A DNA stretch of 64,000 bases from Nostocales cyanobacterium HT-58-2 (GTDB lineage Bacteria > Cyanobacteriota > Cyanobacteriia > Cyanobacteriales > Nostocaceae). The notes under the pieces were generated by a model. It worked only from the letters and a program-made list of their open reading frames with translations. It was not told the origin of the DNA and made no database searches. The position numbers and the translations under genes were made by a program. Positions 20,970 to 29,270 of the stretch are shown in pieces (within the stretch, counting starts at the first letter, position 1; each line of letters starts with the position of its first letter). The stretch covers positions 2,856,001-2,920,000 of the forward strand of contig CP019636.1 in the NCBI GenBank assembly GCA_002163975.1, given 5' to 3'.

Positions 20970-21121
20970 TAAGTAAAGAAAACCACCCTTTTCTTGACCA
21001 AGAAGTTTTGCTTGCGACCACCGCCAAAGACAGTTAATTTTTGGTTAAAAAACTCAGTTAAATAATCTATGGCAAGATATAATCATAAGCAATGAGTTTC
21101 TTAACTAAAGCTAACTTCTAA

Positions 21122-21685
21122 ATGCTGATTGGCTATGCCCGTGTCTCCACTGACGACCAGAATCTAAACCTGCAAAAAGATGCCCTAAAGCAGGCGGGAT
21201 GTAGTCGGATTTATGAGGATAGACTTAGCGGAGCAGGAGTAGCCCGTCCAGGATTAACAAAGGCTTTAGAGGCAGCCCGTGCAGGAGACGTATTGGTAGT
21301 ATGGCGATTAGATCGTTTGGGACGCTCCTTAAAAGATTTAATCCAAATGGTGGAAACCTTATCTGAGCGCGGTATCGAATTGCACAGCTTAACTGAGGCT
21401 CTAGCTACTACCTCAACCAGTGGTAAATTAATCTTCCATCTGTTTGGCGCACTAGCAGAATTTGAGCGCAACCTGATTCGAGAACGTACACAAGCCGGAT
21501 TGACAGCAGCTAGAGCGCGGGGGCGCAAGGGAGGAAGACCTAAAGCATTAGATGCGCCAAAGCGTCAATTGGCTATCAAGCTCTACAACGAGCGTCAGTA
21601 CACCATTGAAGAAATCTGCCGAATCATGGGAATTTCTAAGCCAACGCTCTACAGTTACATTGCAAAGGCCCAAGGAACACCATGA
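21122..21685 (+). CDS. Serine resolvase/invertase of the transposon
   Basis: This 187-aa protein has the resolvase N-terminus MLIGYARVSTDDQNLNLQKD with the nucleophilic Ser in RVSTDDQ. It then has LVVWRLDRLGRSLKDLI, EFERNLIRERTQAGL and a C-terminal HTH (YTIEEICRIMGISKPTLYSY). It should resolve cointegrates, and the 150-bp gap before it (20970-21121) is the likely res site. Its stop overlaps the start of the transposase gene by 4 bp. Confidence 0.93.
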   Translation: MLIGYARVSTDDQNLNLQKDALKQAGCSRIYEDRLSGAGVARPGLTKALEAARAGDVLVVWRLDRLGRSLKDLIQMVETLSERGIELHSLTEALATTSTSGKLIFHLFGALAEFERNLIRERTQAGLTAARARGRKGGRPKALDAPKRQLAIKLYNERQYTIEEICRIMGISKPTLYSYIAKAQGTP

Positions 21686-23340
21686 GCCGGAAGCAGATTC
21701 CTAATGATGCGTTAGTTCAATTACGGCAGAGACTAGAATTATTTCCACCAAGGTCTCGAGAGCGACGAAAACTGATTGAAGAAGCTGCCACTAGCTACGG
21801 TGTGTCACTAGACACAGTGTATCGGGCATTGCGAGAGCGGTCTCGTCCCAAAGCAGAAGGGCGTTCAGATAGGGGGACACCACGCAAGTTATCAACAGCA
21901 GAGATGGAACGCTACTGCGAAATTATTGCTGCCTTCAAAATCCGTACCAGCAACAAGAAAGGAAGACATGTCTCAACTGCTCGGGCAATTCAACTGCTGG
22001 AAGAGTACGGTATGGAAACGCCTGATGGATTTGTCCAGCCTCCTGCCGGATTGTTGACTAAAAGTAGCGTCAACTACTACTTAAAAACCTGGGGCTACGA
22101 CCACACCTCAATGACGCGCCAGCCTCCTGCGGTGCGCTTTCAAGCTGACATGAGCAATGATTGCTGGCACTTTGATCTCAGCCCCTCAGATTTAAAACAC
22201 CTTGATCTTCCTACTTGGATTCAGCCAGGGCGTGGAAACCCACAGTTGATGCTCTACAGTGTCGTTGATGACAGAAGTGGAGTATGTTACCAGGAATACC
22301 ACTGTGTTTATGGGGAGGACGTAGAAGCGGCTTTGCGCTTCCTATTTAACGCCATGAGTGCCAAAACCATAGAAGGGTTTGGTTTTCAAGGTATTCCACA
22401 AATGCTTTATACGGACAATGGCCCGATTAGCAAAAGTCGGGTATTTCAGAACGTCATGGAATGTTTGGGAGTAAAATTAGTTACTCATCTGCCCAATGGC
22501 AAAGACGGGCGGCGGGTAACGGCTCGGGCGAAAGGCAAAGTAGAACGCCCGTTTCGGACAGTGAAGGAAGCCCATGAAACCCTTTACCACTTTCACCAAC
22601 CCCAAACGGAACAAGAAGCCAACCGTTGGTTGCACCAGTACCTGCTGCACTATAACAATCAACCCCATCGCCAAGAGAACCATTCTCGTTTAGAAGATTG
22701 GCTTTTACACTTACCAGTAAAAGGATTGCAGTCCATGTGTAGCTGGGAGCGGTTTTGTACTTTTGCCAGGGAGCCGGAACAACGTAAGGTGGATGCTTGT
22801 GCCAGGGTATCAGTAGCAGGGGTGGCTTACGAAGTAAACCCTGACTTGGCAGGAGAAACTGTCGTCCTTTGGTGGGGGTTGTTTGACAATGAATTATACG
22901 TGGAGAAAGACGGAACTAAGTATGGGCCTTACCTACCCGTGGACGGGCCGATTCCATTACATCGCTACCGCAAGTTTAAGAAAAGTAAAACGCAGGAGCG
23001 AGCTGACCGAATTGCTGCCCTGGCTACTGGGTTAGTTTTGCCTCGGGCCGCCTTAGAAGGAAACCGAGAGCTTCAATTTCTGGCTCCATCACAGCCAAAG
23101 AGCGAACCCATAATCATTCCTTTCCAAGATCCAGACCCATTCCAGGAGTTTACCTATCCCAGCATCCTCGCTGCCAAACGAGCCATTGCGGATAACCTTG
23201 CCCTACCCCTAGCAAGATTGTCGGAGCAAGAGCGGGCTTTCATCGATGAACTCTTAGCCCAAACGCTTTCTAAAAAGGTGATTTTGGAACGAGTGCGGCA
23301 CTACTTTAAGCAAAGGCGGGAAAACAAAGATGCTGACTGA
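21682..23340 (+). CDS. DDE (rve-type) transposase, Tn552 p480 / TniA-like
   Basis: The 552-aa protein has an N-terminal HTH (EEAATSYGVSLDTVYRALRE), then an integrase core. First Asp is in WHFDLSPSD (about 165), second Asp in LYTDNGPISKSR (about 240), and Glu in AKGKVERPFRTVKEAH (about 285). A Mu-type beta-barrel region follows (VDACARVSVAGVAYEVNP). It is longer than IS481 enzymes and fits the Tn552/Tn402 transposase size. The ATPase gene starts within its last 11 bp, so the two are translationally coupled. Confidence 0.9.
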   Translation: MSRKQIPNDALVQLRQRLELFPPRSRERRKLIEEAATSYGVSLDTVYRALRERSRPKAEGRSDRGTPRKLSTAEMERYCEIIAAFKIRTSNKKGRHVSTARAIQLLEEYGMETPDGFVQPPAGLLTKSSVNYYLKTWGYDHTSMTRQPPAVRFQADMSNDCWHFDLSPSDLKHLDLPTWIQPGRGNPQLMLYSVVDDRSGVCYQEYHCVYGEDVEAALRFLFNAMSAKTIEGFGFQGIPQMLYTDNGPISKSRVFQNVMECLGVKLVTHLPNGKDGRRVTARAKGKVERPFRTVKEAHETLYHFHQPQTEQEANRWLHQYLLHYNNQPHRQENHSRLEDWLLHLPVKGLQSMCSWERFCTFAREPEQRKVDACARVSVAGVAYEVNPDLAGETVVLWWGLFDNELYVEKDGTKYGPYLPVDGPIPLHRYRKFKKSKTQERADRIAALATGLVLPRAALEGNRELQFLAPSQPKSEPIIIPFQDPDPFQEFTYPSILAAKRAIADNLALPLARLSEQERAFIDELLAQTLSKKVILERVRHYFKQRRENKDAD

Positions 23341-24301
23341 AGTGATGGAATTTTATGGGTTGGTGAAGGAATTTCGGCGAGCAGGATATTACGAAACAGA
23401 CCACTTGAGGCAGTTGTTTAAAGAGATTAAAGCGGCAATTCCACAGGGGAAAATGATTGCTGTCACAGGCGTTGTTGGGTGCGGCAAGACTGTGACATTG
23501 CGGCGGTTGCAAGAAGCCTTAAAGAAAGAAGGCAAGATATTGGTTTCTAAATCTCTGTCAGTAGATAAAAATCGAGCGACCTTACCAACGCTCATTGCTG
23601 CCTTGTTCTACGACTTATCATCGGATAAGGAAGTCAAGATTTCCACTCAAGGCGAAAAGCGGGAAAGGGAGCTGCAAGAGCTAATTCGCAAAGGTAAGAA
23701 GCCAGTGGCTCTGTTTGTCGATGAAGCGCACGACCTACATAGCAGCACTTTGACAGGACTCAAGCGCCTAATTGAAGTGGTGGAAGATAGTGGGGGCATC
23801 CTTTCTATTATCCTGGCAGGCCATCCTAAACTCAAAAATGATTTACGTCGTCCTATGATGGAAGAAATCGGCTACCGCACAGTCATCTTCTCTCTCGACA
23901 GTATTGGGGGTAGCCAGCGCCAGTACATCGAATGGCTGCTTTCTTCCTGCACAAAAGAAGGAACATTACTGGAGAATTTAATTACAGCAGAAGCCATTGA
24001 CCTACTCTGTACGCGGTTGAGAACCCCCCTTCAAATAGAAATGCACTTATCTTTATCCTTCGAGGAAGCTCATCGTATGGGGGAAGCAATTGTCACGCTC
24101 TCCATTGTCGAGTCGATTCTGTCCAAGCAGATTGATGACTTAGAGCCAACTTTGACGCGGCATGGCTACAACGTCAAAAGCCTATCTGAACAGTTAAATG
24201 CTAAACCATCTGAGATTCGCTCTTTATTACGAGGACAACTTGACCCCACCAGAACACGCGAATTACAAGAACAAATGTTAGCCGCAGGATTACCTATTTA
24301 A
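23330..24301 (+). CDS. AAA ATPase transposition regulator (TniB/TnsC/ExeA-like)
   Basis: In this 323-aa protein, Walker A is VTGVVGCGKTVTLRRL (near 46-60) and Walker B is VALFVDEAHDLHSSTL (near 125). Sensor-type residues are in LSIILAGHPKLKNDLRRP. This is the AAA group that loads the transposase on target DNA and confers target immunity in Mu, Tn7 and Tn552-like elements. It is the last gene of the transposon operon; an AT-rich 46 bp separates it from the right inverted repeat. Confidence 0.9.
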   Translation: MLTEVMEFYGLVKEFRRAGYYETDHLRQLFKEIKAAIPQGKMIAVTGVVGCGKTVTLRRLQEALKKEGKILVSKSLSVDKNRATLPTLIAALFYDLSSDKEVKISTQGEKRERELQELIRKGKKPVALFVDEAHDLHSSTLTGLKRLIEVVEDSGGILSIILAGHPKLKNDLRRPMMEEIGYRTVIFSLDSIGGSQRQYIEWLLSSCTKEGTLLENLITAEAIDLLCTRLRTPLQIEMHLSLSFEEAHRMGEAIVTLSIVESILSKQIDDLEPTLTRHGYNVKSLSEQLNAKPSEIRSLLRGQLDPTRTRELQEQMLAAGLPI

Positions 24302-24347
24302 TTAGTTATTAATATTACTAATATTTTAACAAAAATTTTTTTGATTC

Positions 24348-24515
24348 TAGTTGCAAACAATTCTGGCTCAAAGCAAGTTATTGCTGGCTGGTTGCAGTTA
24401 ATCCTGTCCCAGTTGTAGATAATCCTGGCTCAACTCACTAACATAGTTGCAATTAATCCTGGCTCAGAATGATCATTATTGCTGGTCGGAGCGTTTCTTA
24501 TTGCTGGCTCCTACA
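24348..24515. repeat. Right terminal inverted repeat of the Tn552-like transposon
   Basis: This is the inverted counterpart of 20803-20969. The outermost bases are ggctcctaca. It carries the same array of repeated transposase-binding-like motifs in opposite orientation. Confidence 0.9.
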
Positions 24516-24531
24516 GGTAACATTATCATTT

Positions 24532-24569
24532 GATAGGTCTTGTTGAGAATATCTGACCTATCTTTTTTT
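24532..24569 (+). terminator. Intrinsic terminator just outside the transposon
   Basis: gataggtc (24532-24539) and gacctatc (24555-24562) form an 8-bp stem with a 15-nt loop, followed by a run of seven T. It lies 17 bp beyond the right end of the transposon, so it predates the insertion. It may have belonged to the truncated ABC gene or another lost gene. Confidence 0.65.
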
Positions 24570-24611
24570 ACCTTAAAACGGTCACACTCCCCTATTTTCT
24601 CGACTTCAGCC

Positions 24612-24992
24612 CTCTTGTCACCCCTTCAGCTGCAGCAGACACTCCTCGAACTTCGTCCAGAGCCAAAGCTTTACAGTCCAAACCGTTTAGTTTTCACCTC
24701 TAAAACTGGTGTGCCTCTAAATAGTGATATTGTGCAGAATTTCTGGAATGAGATAACCACGCACTACAAGGGCAGGATTCATCGCTATCCAGGTGTTGTC
24801 AAGGAATTAGCAGCACAAGGGAAACTCCGGTACCTTAAGCCATACGCCACCAGACATACTTTTGCAACTTGGGCAATTAGTAGCGGAGTTTCCCCTGATA
24901 AAGTCGCGCTGTTGATCGGGGATGAGGTAGAGACAGTGTTAAGGCACTACTGCCACCCCAACGTAGTGGAGTTTGAGTGCCCTGATTTTTGA
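24612..24992 (+). pseudogene. Tyrosine recombinase fragment (C-terminal half)
   Basis: The frame encodes the C-terminal half of a large cyanobacterial integrase: NRLVFTSKTGVPLNSDIVQN, then YATRHTFATWAISSGVSPDK with the RHTF catalytic Arg, then VETVLRHYCHPNVVEF with a candidate Tyr. The N-terminal arm and core-binding domains and the first catalytic Arg are missing. The open frame extends to an ATG at 24540, but that part is not integrase-like. With the fragment at 10304 it brackets the defence island. Confidence 0.75.
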
Positions 24993-25061
24993 TCTTGCCG
25001 CTACTCATTTGCTACTCAATATTCAATTAGAGACCTCTAAAATCCTCGTGATTTAGAGCGT

Positions 25062-26243
25062 TTAACCCTGATGCCAGTATTTATAAACCGTGTACGCCAG
25101 AGTGACAACCCCAGTGATAATGGCAGATTCATCTACGTCAAACAAGGGATGGTGTAATGGATAGTTCAGAACTCTATCTTTAAAACCCACACCTAAGCGA
25201 AACATACTACCAGGTGCGTGTTCTAAATAGACAGAAAAATCTTCAGCACCAAGAGAGGGTTCGGGTAAGACTTGAACGCGATCGCTCCCCCATGCTTCTT
25301 CTGCTGCTGATTGCAATAACTGCGTTAGGAAATAATCGTTTTGCACACTCGGCACGCCTTGGCGATAATTCACCTGATATTTTGCGCCATAAGAATGACA
25401 AACGTTAGCAACAATTTTTTCAATCCAATTTGGTAAATTGGCACGGGTTTCGGGATGAAGAGAACGCACAGTTCCCAACAACTGCACCTTATCGGCAATG
25501 ACATTGGGCGCTCTACCACCATTGATTTTCCCTATACTCAAGACTACAGGACGTAAAGGATTCTGCGTCCGGCTAATTGCTTGTTGCAGAGTGGTTATGA
25601 CTTGTGCAGCAATCCAGATCGCATCTACCGCCTCATGAGGACGAGCACCATGTCCCGATTCTCCGATAATGATAATCTCTAAATCATCAGCTGCTGCTGT
25701 CAAAGCCCCGTAACGCACGCCAATGGAACCTGCGGGTATGGAGGGAAAAACATGAAGTCCCAAGATAGCTGAAACCTTGTCCATGACCCCATCATCCACC
25801 ATCCAACTAGCCCCTTGGGCAATTTCTTCTGCTGGCTGAAATAAAAACCGCACTCGACCAGGTAACTCTTCTGCCATTTGAGACAGTACCATTGCTGTTC
25901 CCAAGCCGACCGTCGTATGGACATCATGACCACAGGCGTGCATCATGCCTTGTGCGCGAGAGGCAAAGTCTAACTCAGTGCGTTCTTGAATTGGCAAGGC
26001 ATCCATATCAGTCCGAATTGCCAATAAACGTTCATCTTTCCCAGTTCCTTGCAGTTCTCCAATGACACCGGTTTTCCCCACGCCCTCTTGTACGTGAAGA
26101 CCGCTAGAAGATAAGACACCAGAAACAAAGGCAGATGTTTGGTATTCCTGACCACTGAGTTCTGGATGAGAGTGGATGTGACGGCGAATCTCAATCAAGC
26201 GGGGTGCCAGCTTTGTTGCTAAGTCTTGAATACGAGTGAGCAT
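25062..26243 (-). CDS. M20-family amidohydrolase (IAA-amino-acid/hippurate hydrolase-like)
   Basis: This 393-aa cytoplasmic metallopeptidase hydrolyses N-acyl amino acids in known relatives. Metal-binding residues are seen in MMHACGHDVHTTVGLGTAM (near 100-118), FLFQPAEEIAQGA and ILGLHVFPSIPAGSIG, and the late His in NYPLHHPLFDVDE. The dimerisation insert (ESGHGARPHEAVDAIW) is present. Length is normal and the frame intact. It stands alone and its true substrate cannot be told from sequence. Confidence 0.93.
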   Translation of the reverse strand: MLTRIQDLATKLAPRLIEIRRHIHSHPELSGQEYQTSAFVSGVLSSSGLHVQEGVGKTGVIGELQGTGKDERLLAIRTDMDALPIQERTELDFASRAQGMMHACGHDVHTTVGLGTAMVLSQMAEELPGRVRFLFQPAEEIAQGASWMVDDGVMDKVSAILGLHVFPSIPAGSIGVRYGALTAAADDLEIIIIGESGHGARPHEAVDAIWIAAQVITTLQQAISRTQNPLRPVVLSIGKINGGRAPNVIADKVQLLGTVRSLHPETRANLPNWIEKIVANVCHSYGAKYQVNYRQGVPSVQNDYFLTQLLQSAAEEAWGSDRVQVLPEPSLGAEDFSVYLEHAPGSMFRLGVGFKDRVLNYPLHHPLFDVDESAIITGVVTLAYTVYKYWHQG

Positions 26244-26464
26244 TAGTGAATTAAGTTATACCCTGTTTTGCCATTGTTCTCATGATAAAGAAATGTTAAC
26301 CAACTGCTGATTTAACTTCCACATTTTATATTTCTTGGAAGTAGGAAATTGAGGAAGAGGAGCAGAAGAGGACACACCAGACACGGTGAGACCAGTACCG
26401 CAGTTTCTTACGAAGGGAAAATGCCACTTCCTCACCGCGTCTCTCACTCATCTCCTAGTCCTTC

Positions 26465-27022
26465 TCACTCTCCGTAGCAAGTTGTACCAGGAACTTTCTC
26501 AGTTTTGAACTTATCACATCCTTTTTGAGTCTCACGCTGCAATGACCACCAATAAGGTTTATTAGAAGTAACGGCTCCTGTAGGCATTGTTGTCAGCCGA
26601 AAATTTGCACCTCGGAAGTTTGTGAGAAGCACTTTCGTGCCTTTAAGATTAGCAGCTTCCAAATTGGTGCCTAGAAACCCAGCAGAAGTCAAATCGGCAT
26701 CTTCTAAGGATGCGGATTTGAGATTTGCACCCGTGAAGGAAGCACCTGAGAGGTTTGCAGAATTTAATACCGCAGCTTCTAGATTTGCACCTGTAAGATC
26801 TGCATTTGAGAGATTTGCCTGAGATAAATTTGCACCCTTCAAATTCGCATCGCGTAAATTAGCTTTACTCAAATTAGCTTGAGATAAGTCAGCACCACTT
26901 AAATCACAACGAGGACAATTATTTGTTGTTTTCAAAAGTTCCAAGTCTTGCTCATTAAGCGCAAAGGCTTGTGTGGTCAACCCAAAAAAAGCAAAAAGGA
27001 CGGCAGTAGCGACAATTTTCAT
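26465..27022 (-). CDS. Secreted pentapeptide-repeat protein
   Basis: A signal peptide (residues 1-21, cleavage after AFA) precedes a CxxC pair (NCPRCDLSGADL) and about 16 tandem A(D/N)LxX pentapeptides (LSQANLSKANLRDANLKGAN and so on), which form a right-handed quadrilateral beta helix. A C-terminal tail has two Cys (KGCDKF, GTTCYGE). Such proteins are very common in filamentous cyanobacteria; function is unknown. The location should be periplasm or thylakoid lumen. Confidence 0.85.
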   Translation of the reverse strand: MKIVATAVLFAFFGLTTQAFALNEQDLELLKTTNNCPRCDLSGADLSQANLSKANLRDANLKGANLSQANLSNADLTGANLEAAVLNSANLSGASFTGANLKSASLEDADLTSAGFLGTNLEAANLKGTKVLLTNFRGANFRLTTMPTGAVTSNKPYWWSLQRETQKGCDKFKTEKVPGTTCYGE

Positions 27023-27384
27023 GTTCTTTTTTTTACAGATAAACTCAACTCTTGAAGATTTACATAAAGATGTAATGCTATGGTTACATATATGGTCACT
27101 TCAGCACATAATAAAATTGAAGAACTCATAAAGAAGTTATTAATTTACCGTGAAATATTACGTCTACTCTGTTCAAAAGTAAACACGAAGAGTAGTATGT
27201 AAGTATCTTAAGACCTATACAGAAACTCTATAGCCAACTATTTATTCTTTCCCCCTAGTCAATATAAAAGCGGCTGGGGGGACAATTATTTTTAGGGGAA
27301 TGAGGACAGAAGGATACGGAGACAAAAAAACTCTCCGTGTCCCCGCTTCTGGTTGTCTCAGCGTCTTCCTCCACTCCCCCCAAC
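27023..27384. other. Intergenic region with a hairpin
   Basis: 362 bp lie between the 3' end of the kinase gene and the pentapeptide gene start (both minus strand). ggatacggag (27312-27321) and ctccgtgtcc (27332-27341) pair with one G-T wobble. This could end kinase transcription, although no clear T-run follows on that strand. The rest should carry the pentapeptide-gene promoter; nothing else was seen. Confidence 0.4.
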
Positions 27385-29154
27385 TTAACGCCAGCCCAAC
27401 AAGCGCAACCCGGGAACAATGAGGTAATAACTCACCCCTAACCAGAAGCTAAGAAAGACGCCGACAAAACCAAAAAAAGTTGCTGGAAGCCATATCTCAT
27501 TCCAGTTAGGTAAACGGAAGAAGTCAAATATATTTGTTGGGAATCCTAAAAAAATTAAACCTGCAAAGACGACAGCGGTGCCAAATCCAGCTATTATTGC
27601 GTGAACGATATGATGGCTGCGAAGACCCAAACTTAGGGTGAGCAGAGAAACCGCAGCCAAAATTAATCCAACTAATGCTTCTCCTCCCTGTTGTGGCGTG
27701 ATGAATTGTAAAACTAACCAACCGAATCCATAACTGATAATACCCATGAATGATGTCACAAAAAACCGCCGCTTCTGACCAAAACCACCCGCAACTGTTA
27801 GTCCCCATGCGGTTCCCAAGCCAGCACCTAGAAATAAAAGAAGCTCTAACCCAGGAAGATCTGGAGTCTTGAGAACCAGTGCGGGTAGCTGATGAGACAA
27901 AAAGCGGGTAATTTCTTCGTCTATGGTTGTCTCTGATGCCAAAACAAACCCGGCTATTGCACCAAAACTAGCGCCTATACCAGTGAGCAGCATTGTCCAA
28001 AATGTGTCTAGACAGGCGAGTAAGACGGCGAAAATCGCTTTTAGTATAAATAGAGTCGTTTGACCTACGGCGTGAGCAGAAGTAGAAAATGCTTGCCCCA
28101 CAGAGTCCTCTACTTGGGATAATAACCCCTTTGCCTGTCCCCATCCTTGCCGAAAAGATTGCTCAATTTGGGACAAGAACCCTTTGTGTGGTGATACTTG
28201 GGAAATTGCGACGAGACGTTTTTGAAGGATTGCTGCATTCGCAGGGCGCGATCGCACATCCTCCTGTGTCATTTCATCTAGCAAATCTGCAAGTTGAGGA
28301 GTGACATTCAACCCCTTACGCCAAATCAACTCTCCAGTCACGGGATTTTCTAACTCACTGAGAGATTTGCCCGTCAACATCTCAATCATCGTTCGACCGA
28401 GAGCATAAAAATCAGCAGCAGGTCCGACGATACCTCCAGCAATTTGTTCTGGAGGACTATAACCAGAAGAATATAATCGAGTTGAGGACGGTTTGGAACC
28501 AAACAGTTGAGAACTAAATTGTTTTGCTCCACCAAAATCAATCAGTACAAGCTGATCCCCCTTTATTCCTCCCTTGTGATGAGAGGCTTGGGAGGTACGC
28601 AGCATTAAATTTGAAGGTTTTATATCGCGGTGAATGATCTTGTGTCTGTGTAACTCCTGTAAAATCTCCACAGCCTGGACAAGCCAGTTTAACACCCACT
28701 CCTCTTGACACCCTTGGGAATACTGCTGGAACACTTCCTCTAGAGTTTGACCGTTAATTTTTTCCATCACCAGACAACGAAACTGGCGAAGTTGTAAAGA
28801 CGCGCCATAGCGCATTTGTACATCTAGAGAAAAATATCCATCAGCATCAACCCTGGGAACACCCGGATGTCTCAAACTTCTTAAAACCGCCGCCTCTTGA
28901 GCAAACAATTCCAGCGCCTTTGGTGAACTTTCCACCAATACCTTTAGCACTTTTTCTGTTTGCGTCTTTTGGTCCCAAACCGTGTAAATTTGGGCAAAAC
29001 CACCCGAACCTAAACGCTGGAGTGGGATATAGCGGTCTAACAGCTGTAGCGGTGCGCCACAGGTTTGACAAAACTTGTTTCCCCAAGGCTGGGGATAAGG
29101 ACGTGGACAATCTGAGTTAATGCAATGAACTGCATTTTGATTGATGTGGAACAC
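27385..29154 (-). CDS. Ser/Thr protein kinase with N-terminal zinc ribbon and C-terminal membrane domain
   Basis: This 589-aa protein starts with a four-Cys ribbon (C11, C16, C29, C32) typical of cyanobacterial Hanks-type kinases. The kinase domain (about 43-315) has the Gly loop LGSGGFAQIYTVWD, Lys in EKVLKVLVES, the catalytic loop IIHRDIKPSNLML and DFGGAKQF, so it should be active. After a linker come about six hydrophobic segments (about 365-589), placing the kinase at a membrane. The membrane half is not recognised and may be a sensor. The gene is alone on its strand. Confidence 0.92.
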   Translation of the reverse strand: MFHINQNAVHCINSDCPRPYPQPWGNKFCQTCGAPLQLLDRYIPLQRLGSGGFAQIYTVWDQKTQTEKVLKVLVESSPKALELFAQEAAVLRSLRHPGVPRVDADGYFSLDVQMRYGASLQLRQFRCLVMEKINGQTLEEVFQQYSQGCQEEWVLNWLVQAVEILQELHRHKIIHRDIKPSNLMLRTSQASHHKGGIKGDQLVLIDFGGAKQFSSQLFGSKPSSTRLYSSGYSPPEQIAGGIVGPAADFYALGRTMIEMLTGKSLSELENPVTGELIWRKGLNVTPQLADLLDEMTQEDVRSRPANAAILQKRLVAISQVSPHKGFLSQIEQSFRQGWGQAKGLLSQVEDSVGQAFSTSAHAVGQTTLFILKAIFAVLLACLDTFWTMLLTGIGASFGAIAGFVLASETTIDEEITRFLSHQLPALVLKTPDLPGLELLLFLGAGLGTAWGLTVAGGFGQKRRFFVTSFMGIISYGFGWLVLQFITPQQGGEALVGLILAAVSLLTLSLGLRSHHIVHAIIAGFGTAVVFAGLIFLGFPTNIFDFFRLPNWNEIWLPATFFGFVGVFLSFWLGVSYYLIVPGLRLLGWR

Positions 29155-29270
29155 AAGCGCTCAAAGACATAGCCTGAGTCGATTGTACATAAATGCGGGC
29201 TGGAAAATGGTTCGTCGTTAGTAGTTGGTCATTAGTAATGAGCCACTCATCACTAACAATTGCCTATTCT

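Larger units (their letters stand above)
20803..24515 (+). mobile_element. Tn552-like transposon (3.7 kb)
   Basis: Ends are tgtaggagcc... and ...ggctcctaca, TGT/ACA termini as in Tn7/Tn552/Mu-group elements, with terminal inverted repeats of about 167 bp. The cargo is a three-gene overlapping operon: serine resolvase, DDE transposase and AAA ATPase. That set defines Tn552/Tn402-like elements, but no TniQ gene is present. The 5-bp flanks (ctaat on the left, ggtaa on the right) do not match, so no target duplication is visible. A flank was probably lost by rearrangement after insertion. All three genes are intact. Confidence 0.85.

Noticed and set aside
20803..24515. CRISPR-associated or Tn7 transposon
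   Set aside because: There is no Cas gene, TniQ or TnsA; a serine resolvase is present, which fits Tn552-like elements.
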